This document shows positions 57,401 to 64,000 of a DNA stretch of 64,000 nt, one piece after another. Source of the stretch: Saccharopolyspora_C sp040643635 (GTDB lineage: Bacteria; Actinomycetota; Actinomycetes; Mycobacteriales; Pseudonocardiaceae). Within the stretch, counting starts at the first letter, position 1. Each line of letters begins with the position of its first letter. Below the pieces are notes generated by a model. The model did not search any database, was not told the origin of the DNA, and saw nothing but the letters and a program-made list of their open reading frames with translations. A program made the translations under genes and the position numbers. Where the stretch lies: positions 124,001 to 188,000 of the forward strand of contig NZ_JBEYUS010000001.1 of assembly GCF_040643635.1 (NCBI RefSeq), given 5' to 3'.

Positions 57401-57654
57401 GGGCGGTCCGGACCGGTCGCGCGCGGGGCGTCCGCCTGGCCGCCGGGATGGCTCTGGCTGCTCGACTGGCCATGACCACCGGCTCGGGCCTGGAGGCCGG
57501 CGCGGGCTTGGGCGGTGGGCCCGCCGTCCGCGGCTGCGGCCTCGCCCGCCGGGGCGCTGAACCACGACGCTCCGGCACCGGCGCCCTGCTGCTCACCGGT
57601 CGAACGCGCTCGCCCGTCGGCGAGTTCGTCCGGCCGACCCGCATCGTCATTCAT
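54427..57654 (-). CDS. TPR-CHAT domain protein
   Basis: A 1,075-residue protein. Residues ~1-90 are disordered (Gly/Gln/Ala-rich); ~90-690 hold many degenerate TPR-like helical repeats (for example GVLNNLGSAAQLRYLHSKQ, HLAWAQLGVIAAHRF); the last ~300 residues form a CHAT caspase-like domain. In that domain the nucleophilic Cys is present (LGRCSTF, Cys985), but the position of the catalytic His in the usual HxxCHG motif is WVHVCEPS, with Glu940 where His is expected. It may therefore be a non-proteolytic or altered CHAT protein. ATG 57654 follows AGGAGAATCGGG. Nothing beside it suggests a dedicated substrate; the neighbours are the mce operon (convergent) and rpoB (divergent). Confidence 0.8.
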   Translation of the reverse strand: MNDDAGRPDELADGRARSTGEQQGAGAGASWFSAPAGEAAAADGGPTAQARAGLQARAGGHGQSSSQSHPGGQADAPRATGPDRPSPQQRYADAITAMNGIISTLDFEQLPWVTEVFRATAGVLDDRDPARAGVLNNLGSAAQLRYLHSKQVEDLEDAVGYYRDAATSAHQDDPDLVLYQCNLALALTELAVTGEDASHAAESVRAARLATEQTPRRDPRRIMTLVRLANALKTHARLAGDPSSDDESIDVFREAARAASRGGGTEAAELRINLGAALLRRYQRNGSAQDLDEGITHLRRGADGLADGEARRGALCHLAGALRLRFEQAGDLADLESGIGELVGVLGVLSPGHPLLGRALVLLAESTVEHVDSTGEPGPLRRTLRAYAASARGMAAEDPERPFALAGYGALLRRHFLHGAEADALDTAVAAGEAAAEGSLNGKVLHSLALSLLTRYENTADEDDLDRAKQVCDQAATAPETPQHLAWAQLGVIAAHRFRRTTRTGELEAAVEWFDRALEAMSADAPERAAVATHLGRALQSLHQRTGRRRFYRWARRVLAEAAAQPSAPADQRLRAASLNGRLAAGAQRWSEAVESFTSAVELLPLVTRAKRAVAAPAMQQRWARIAADAAACAVENGEPERAVELLEHGHAALLSDFLPAGGELGALHRDHPELADEAVRLRRLLDRPPGEPALTDPAEGGALRARLVDAWEDLLREVRSDPTHADHLRLRPFAELAGEGEEGSVVLVNLSRYRADALVLVAGRVLTVPLPGAGPDAAAEQSRAALGVTDQRDQRALLEALDWAWHNVTRPVLDRMGYVQPPAEGQRWPRLWWCVLGPLGFLPLHAAAARDGASALDRVVSSYVPTLGALNETRHRPVPDQGRALVAADALEPGARELPRENQILARYWPDAEVLSPATTSATEMQQLLPGAAWVHVCEPSAQYPAQPAAGLVLDREPPQRGLGLVELGQLGLHQTEFGYLGRCSTFVDAPSAAAVPLATALGFAGFAHVIGSLWEVDEECALEVHSEVYEAVFGTAEFDTGHASHALHDVSRRLRAEFPDMPSRWSAHLHVGP

Positions 57655-58123
57655 CCCGATTCTCCTGTGGCATGCTCACACGACTATCAGCGTCGCGGCG
57701 TCGCGGGGCGTTTCACCGTACCGATGTTCACCGGTACCGAATAGCCCGTGCGTTCGCTGCGGGGAGCCGAGGACCGGGGCACGCGCTCCGTGCACGAGCC
57801 GCGACTCCCTGCGAGGTCAGCCGGGCGGCGTTCCCCGGCCGCACCCCCGCTGGATCACCCGGGCGGGGGCCTGCGGCGTGAGATGGCCGACAACGCCGGC
57901 GGCTTACTGGATCATAGGCGAACCGGGGTGCTCCCCGGTGGCGGAAACCGCGGAATCCGGGTGCGGTGTGCGATCGGGGCGGTCGGTTCCAGCGGCCGCG
58001 AGACCTGGCGGAAACTCGCCTGAACTACCGCGCGGTAAAGTCATGACCAGGGAGAACGGGCCCCTTGGCGATCACGTGTAGTGATCGTGTCTTGCGCCAC
58101 GAGGGTGATCGGAGCGTGATCTC

Positions 58124-58152
58124 TTGACTGTCGGCGGCGGCGGGTTCACTCT
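58124..58152 (+). promoter_or_regulatory. Candidate rpoB promoter P1
   Basis: TTGACT (58124-58129), 17-bp spacer, CACTCT (58147-58152). The -35 is near consensus and the -10 is moderate. Confidence 0.4.
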
Positions 58153-58227
58153 GGTTCCCAACACGGGCAGGGCCTCGCGAGGTGCGGCTCCGCAGACGAC
58201 TTCCGGGACGGTTCGTCGGCGGGCCCC

Positions 58228-58256
58228 TCGACAGGTGGCGTCGTAGCGTCTAGACT
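58228..58256 (+). promoter_or_regulatory. Candidate rpoB promoter P2
   Basis: TCGACA (58228-58233), 17-bp spacer, TAGACT (58251-58256). It lies about 145 bp before the rpoB start and is the best-spaced pair in the leader. Confidence 0.5.
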
Positions 58257-58401
58257 GCTACTTTGCGCTGCCCTCTTTCCGCCCTCCCCATGACGGGATC
58301 TAGGATCGTGGGCGCCATTGCACCCTTGACAGTCGTGTTAGTCGGTTGCCAACGCCTCCTGACGCGGCTGTAGCCAGTTCAGAGTCCCGGAAGGACGCAT
58401 C

Positions 58402-61400
58402 TTGGCAGTCTCCCGCGCGACCAAGGTCTCTGCAGCTTCCAACTACACGTCGGGGATCGCTGGGGCACCCAGGCGGGTCTCGTTCGCGAACATCCGCGAA
58501 CCGTTGGAAGTACCTGATCTGCTCGATCTGCAGGTCCAGTCCTTCGAATGGCTCGTCGGCGAGGAGGCCTGGTTCCAGCGCCGGGTCGACGCCGGCGATG
58601 ACAGCCCAGTCGGTGGCCTGGAAGAAGTCCTGAGTGAGATCTCCCCGATCGAGGACTTCTCCGGATCGATGTCCCTGTCCTTTACGGATCCGCGCTTCGA
58701 CGAGGTCAAGGCCTCGGTTGACGAGTGCAAGGACAAGGACATGACCTACGCGGCCCCGCTGTTCGTCACGGCCGAGTTCACCAACCACACCACTGGCGAG
58801 ATCAAGAGCCAGACGGTGTTCATGGGTGACTTCCCGGTCATGACCGACAAGGGCACCTTCATCATCAACGGCACCGAGCGCGTCGTGGTCTCCCAGCTCG
58901 TGCGCTCGCCCGGCGTCTACTTCGACAGCTCGGTCGACAAGACGACGGACAAGGACGTCTACAGCGTCAAGATCATTCCCAGCCGCGGTGCGTGGCTGGA
59001 GTTCGACGTCGACAAGCGCGACACCGTCGGTGTCCGCATCGACCGCAAGCGCCGCCAGCCGGTGACGGTGCTGCTGAAGGCCCTGGGCTGGAGCGCGGAG
59101 GCGATCCGCGAGCGGTTCGGCTTCTCCGAGACGCTGATGGCGACCCTGGAGAAGGACCACACCGCCGGCCAGGACGAGGCGCTGCTCGACATCTACCGCA
59201 AGCTGCGCCCGGGCGAGCCGCCGACCAAGGAGAGCGCGCAGACCCTCCTGGAGAACCTGTTCTTCAAGGAGAAGCGCTACGACCTGGCCCGCGTCGGCCG
59301 CTACAAGGTCAACAAGAAGCTCGGCCTGGAGCTGCCGTTCGACTCCGGCGTCCTCACCGAGGACGACATCGTCACCACCATCGAGTACCTGGTCCGCCTG
59401 CACGCGGGCGAGACCTCGATGGGCGAGGGCGACCTGGAGGTGCCGGTCGAGGTCGACGACATCGACCACTTCGGCAACCGCCGCCTGCGCACCGTCGGCG
59501 AGCTGATCCAGAACCAGGTCCGCGTCGGCCTGTCCCGCATGGAGCGCGTCGTCCGCGAGCGGATGACCACCCAGGACGTCGAGGCGATCACGCCGCAGAC
59601 GCTGATCAACATCCGTCCCGTGGTGGCGGCGATCCGCGAGTTCTTCGGCACCTCGCAGCTGTCGCAGTTCATGGACCAGACGAACCCGATCGCGGGCCTG
59701 ACGCACAAGCGCCGGCTCTCCGCGCTCGGCCCGGGCGGTCTGTCCCGGGAGCGCGCGGGCATGGAGGTCCGCGACGTCCACCCATCGCACTACGGCCGCA
59801 TGTGTCCGATCGAGACGCCGGAAGGCCCGAACATCGGCCTGATCGGCTCGCTGGCCACGTTCGCGCGGGTCAACCCGTTCGGCTTCATCGAGACGCCGTA
59901 CCGCAAGGTCGTCGACGGCCGGGTCACCGACCAGATCGACTACCTGACCGCCGACGAAGAGGACCGCTACGTCAAGGCGCAGGCCAACGCGCCGATCGAC
60001 GATGACGGTGTCTTCCTCGACGACCGCGTGCTGGGTCGCCGGAAGGGCGGCGAGGTCGAGCTCCTCGCCCCGACCGAGATCGACTACATGGACGTCTCGC
60101 CGCGGCAGATGGTCTCCGCCGCGACCGCGATGATCCCGTTCCTCGAGCACGACGACGCGAACCGCGCGCTGATGGGCGCGAACATGCAGCGCCAGGCGGT
60201 GCCGCTGCTGCGCAGCGAGTCCCCGCTGGTCGGCACCGGCATGGAGCTCCGCGCCGCCGTCGACGCCGGTGACGTGGTGACCGCCGACAAGGCCGGTGTC
60301 ATCGAGGAGATCTGCGCCGACTACGTGACGGTGATGGCCGACGACGGCACCCGGCACACCTACCGGCTGCAGAAGTTCAACCGCTCGAACCACGGCACCT
60401 GCACCAACCAGAAGCCGATCGTGAACGAAGGCGATCGCGTCGAGGTCGGTCAGGTCATCGCGGACGGGCCGTGCACCCAGAACGGCGAGATGGCGCTGGG
60501 CAAGAACCTGCGCGTGGCCATCATGCCGTGGGAGGGGCACAACTACGAAGACGCGATCATCCTGTCCCAGCGCCTGGTGCAGGACGACGTGCTCACCTCG
60601 ATCCACATCGAGGAGCACGAGGTCGACGCCCGCGACACCAAGCTCGGTGCCGAGGAGATCACCCGGGACATCCCGAACGTCTCCGAGGACGTTCTGGCGG
60701 ACCTCGACGAGCGCGGCATCATCCGCATCGGCGCCGAGGTCCAGGGTGGCGACATCCTGGTCGGCAAGGTCACGCCGAAGGGCGAGACCGAGCTGACCCC
60801 GGAGGAGCGGCTGCTGCGCGCGATCTTCGGCGAGAAGGCCCGCGAAGTCCGCGACACCTCGCTGAAGGTGCCGCACGGCGAGACCGGCAAGGTCATCGGC
60901 GTCCGCGTGTTCAACCGCGACGAGGACGACGAGCTGCCCCCGGGCGTCAACGAGCTGGTCCGCGTCTACGTGGCGCAGAAGCGCAAGATCCAGGACGGCG
61001 ACAAGCTCGCCGGCCGGCACGGCAACAAGGGCGTCATCGGCAAGATCCTGCCGATCGAGGACATGCCGTTCACCGAGGACGGCGCCCCGGTCGACATCAT
61101 CCTGAACACCCACGGTGTGCCGCGACGGATGAACATCGGCCAGGTGCTGGAGACCCACCTCGGGTGGATCGCCTCGCAGGGCTGGTCCATCGACGGCGAC
61201 CCGGACTGGGCCAGGCGCCTGCCCGCGGACCTCTACGAGGTCGAGGCCGGCACCAACACGGCCAGCCCGGTCTTCGACGGTGCCCGCGAGGAAGAGATCA
61301 CCGGCCTGCTCGGCTCCACCCTGCCGAACCGCGACGGCGAGCGGATGGTCAAGGCCAACGGCAAGGCGCAGCTGTTCGACGGCCGCAGCGGGGAGCCGTA

Positions 61401-61884
61401 CCCGTACCCGGTGGCCCTCGGCTACATGTACATCCTGAAGCTGTCGCACCTGGTGGACGACAAGATCCACGCCCGGTCGACCGGCCCGTACTCGATGATC
61501 ACCCAGCAGCCGCTGGGTGGTAAGGCGCAGTTCGGTGGCCAGCGCTTCGGTGAGATGGAGTGCTGGGCCATGCAGGCCTACGGCGCCGCGTACACCCTGC
61601 AGGAACTGCTGACGATCAAGTCCGACGACGTCATCGGCCGCGTGAAGGTCTACGAGGCCATCGTCAAGGGCGAGAACATCCCTGACCCGGGTATCCCGGA
61701 GTCGTTCAAGGTGCTCCTCAAGGAGCTGCAGTCGCTGTGCTTGAACGTGGAGGTGCTCTCCACGGACGGTGCTGCCATCGAGATGCGCGACGGAGACGAC
61801 GAGGACCTGGAGCGTGCCGCGGCGAACCTCGGCATCAACCTGTCCCGGAACGAGTCCCCCTCGGTGGACGACGTCGTTCAGTGA
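58402..61884 (+). CDS. rpoB: RNA polymerase subunit beta
   Basis: A complete 1,160-residue RpoB. The TTG start (58402) gives the usual actinobacterial N-terminus and follows GGAAGGA at 58389-58395. The rifampicin pocket is at 414-441 (TSQLSQFMDQTNPIAGLTHK then RRLSALGPGG). Compared with the common bacterial sequence it has Thr427, Ile430 and Ala431 (E. coli positions 518, 521, 522), while Asp425, His435 and Ser440 (E. coli 516, 526, 531) are unchanged. Other conserved regions (GEKAREVRDTSLKVPHGE; KLAGRHGNKGVIG; GGKAQFGGQRFGEMECWA) are intact. It is followed by rpoC. Confidence 0.98.
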   Translation: MAVSRATKVSAASNYTSGIAGAPRRVSFANIREPLEVPDLLDLQVQSFEWLVGEEAWFQRRVDAGDDSPVGGLEEVLSEISPIEDFSGSMSLSFTDPRFDEVKASVDECKDKDMTYAAPLFVTAEFTNHTTGEIKSQTVFMGDFPVMTDKGTFIINGTERVVVSQLVRSPGVYFDSSVDKTTDKDVYSVKIIPSRGAWLEFDVDKRDTVGVRIDRKRRQPVTVLLKALGWSAEAIRERFGFSETLMATLEKDHTAGQDEALLDIYRKLRPGEPPTKESAQTLLENLFFKEKRYDLARVGRYKVNKKLGLELPFDSGVLTEDDIVTTIEYLVRLHAGETSMGEGDLEVPVEVDDIDHFGNRRLRTVGELIQNQVRVGLSRMERVVRERMTTQDVEAITPQTLINIRPVVAAIREFFGTSQLSQFMDQTNPIAGLTHKRRLSALGPGGLSRERAGMEVRDVHPSHYGRMCPIETPEGPNIGLIGSLATFARVNPFGFIETPYRKVVDGRVTDQIDYLTADEEDRYVKAQANAPIDDDGVFLDDRVLGRRKGGEVELLAPTEIDYMDVSPRQMVSAATAMIPFLEHDDANRALMGANMQRQAVPLLRSESPLVGTGMELRAAVDAGDVVTADKAGVIEEICADYVTVMADDGTRHTYRLQKFNRSNHGTCTNQKPIVNEGDRVEVGQVIADGPCTQNGEMALGKNLRVAIMPWEGHNYEDAIILSQRLVQDDVLTSIHIEEHEVDARDTKLGAEEITRDIPNVSEDVLADLDERGIIRIGAEVQGGDILVGKVTPKGETELTPEERLLRAIFGEKAREVRDTSLKVPHGETGKVIGVRVFNRDEDDELPPGVNELVRVYVAQKRKIQDGDKLAGRHGNKGVIGKILPIEDMPFTEDGAPVDIILNTHGVPRRMNIGQVLETHLGWIASQGWSIDGDPDWARRLPADLYEVEAGTNTASPVFDGAREEEITGLLGSTLPNRDGERMVKANGKAQLFDGRSGEPYPYPVALGYMYILKLSHLVDDKIHARSTGPYSMITQQPLGGKAQFGGQRFGEMECWAMQAYGAAYTLQELLTIKSDDVIGRVKVYEAIVKGENIPDPGIPESFKVLLKELQSLCLNVEVLSTDGAAIEMRDGDDEDLERAAANLGINLSRNESPSVDDVVQ

Positions 61885-61891
61885 CCTCGCC

Positions 61892-61927
61892 GCCGGTCCG
61901 CGGGCATGTGCCTGCCCGCGGACCGGC
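61892..61927 (+). other. Perfect 15-bp hairpin in the rpoB-rpoC spacer
   Basis: GCCGGTCCGCGGGCA (61892-61906) pairs without mismatch with 61913-61927 around a TGTGCC loop. There is no T-run, so it is more likely an RNA-processing or stability element than a terminator. Confidence 0.6.
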
Positions 61928-61995
61928 CTTCGACCCAACCTGGCATTCCCGGCCGGTAGCCGGCCGGACCTTTCGACTAAGGGAGAAGACCCGAC

Positions 61996-64000
<2,005 letters not shown>

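Larger units (their letters stand above)
57655..58401. other. Divergent region between CHAT gene and rpoB, including the rpoB leader
   Basis: About 750 bp with no gene. It contains a near-duplicate TTCACCGTACCGA (57712-57724) and TTCACCGGTACCGA (57727-57740) just upstream of the CHAT gene, a candidate operator. Two candidate rpoB promoters lie further right (separate entries), which would give leaders of about 140 and 240 nt. Confidence 0.5.

Noticed and set aside
58326..58331. TTGACA as an rpoB -35 element
   Set aside because: No acceptable -10 lies 16-19 bp downstream.

Overview
The window is GC-rich actinobacterial chromosome with many GTG starts and very strong G/C preference at third codon positions. 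Gene content and order point to the Pseudonocardiaceae (a Saccharopolyspora-like organism). The main clue is the backbone rpmG-hadA-hadB-tRNA(Trp)-secE-nusG-rplK-rplA-rplJ-rplL-mkl-rpoB-rpoC, which matches the mycobacterial order but carries a complete yrbE/mce operon directly behind mkl. Genus assignment is inference from synteny.

Layout. (1) 1-13077: distal part of the nuo operon for type I NADH:quinone oxidoreductase (3' end of nuoD, then nuoE to nuoN), tightly packed with ATGA overlaps and including an 18-codon ORF wedged between nuoL and nuoM. A polyprenyl diphosphate synthase gene follows (13127-14158), a plausible source of the menaquinone side chain. (2) 14378-21645: accessory chromosomal genes: a membrane-anchored sunset-domain protein, a divergent Lrp/AsnC regulator and dimethylarginine dimethylaminohydrolase pair, a YceI-family protein, HtpX protease, RmlA and YajQ. 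(3) 21772-23576: tRNA-Tyr followed by the scar of an integrative element: a perfect 66-bp direct repeat of the tRNA 3' end flanks about 1.67 kb that holds a frameshifted, internally deleted tyrosine integrase and one intact gene of unknown function. (4) 23659-30605: small enzymes and regulators: a SAM methyltransferase, prolyl aminopeptidase, an HxlR pseudogene, an ECF sigma factor translationally coupled to a double-VOC protein, an F420/PPOX-type protein and a diverging hydrolase. (5) 30945-33575: a membrane-bound protein with a degenerate GGDEF domain and an intact EAL domain, so probably a c-di-GMP phosphodiesterase. (6) 33709-42147: tRNA-Thr, tRNA-Met, rpmG, hadAB, aspC, tRNA-Trp, secE-nusG, rplK-rplA, a membrane protein and rplJ-rplL with an attenuator-like leader. 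(7) 42409-54366: mkl ATPase, two YrbE permeases, six Mce proteins and two Mce-associated membrane proteins, all translationally coupled up to the first Mce-associated protein. This is a probable lipid/sterol importer; the last gene contains an assembly gap inside 36-bp repeats. (8) 54427-64000: a TPR-CHAT protein on the opposite strand, then rpoB and the first two thirds of the rpoC start region (668 codons).

Themes: respiration and quinone supply at the left end, transcription and translation core genes at the right end with a lipid-import operon embedded in them, and one decayed mobile element. Several genes have a -10-like hexamer ending 6-7 nt before the start codon, which suggests leaderless mRNAs. 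The most unusual signals are the tRNA-Tyr element scar, a sharply bounded block of TTG leucine codons within mceA, the CHAT protein that lacks the usual catalytic histidine, and the sigma/VOC gene pair.
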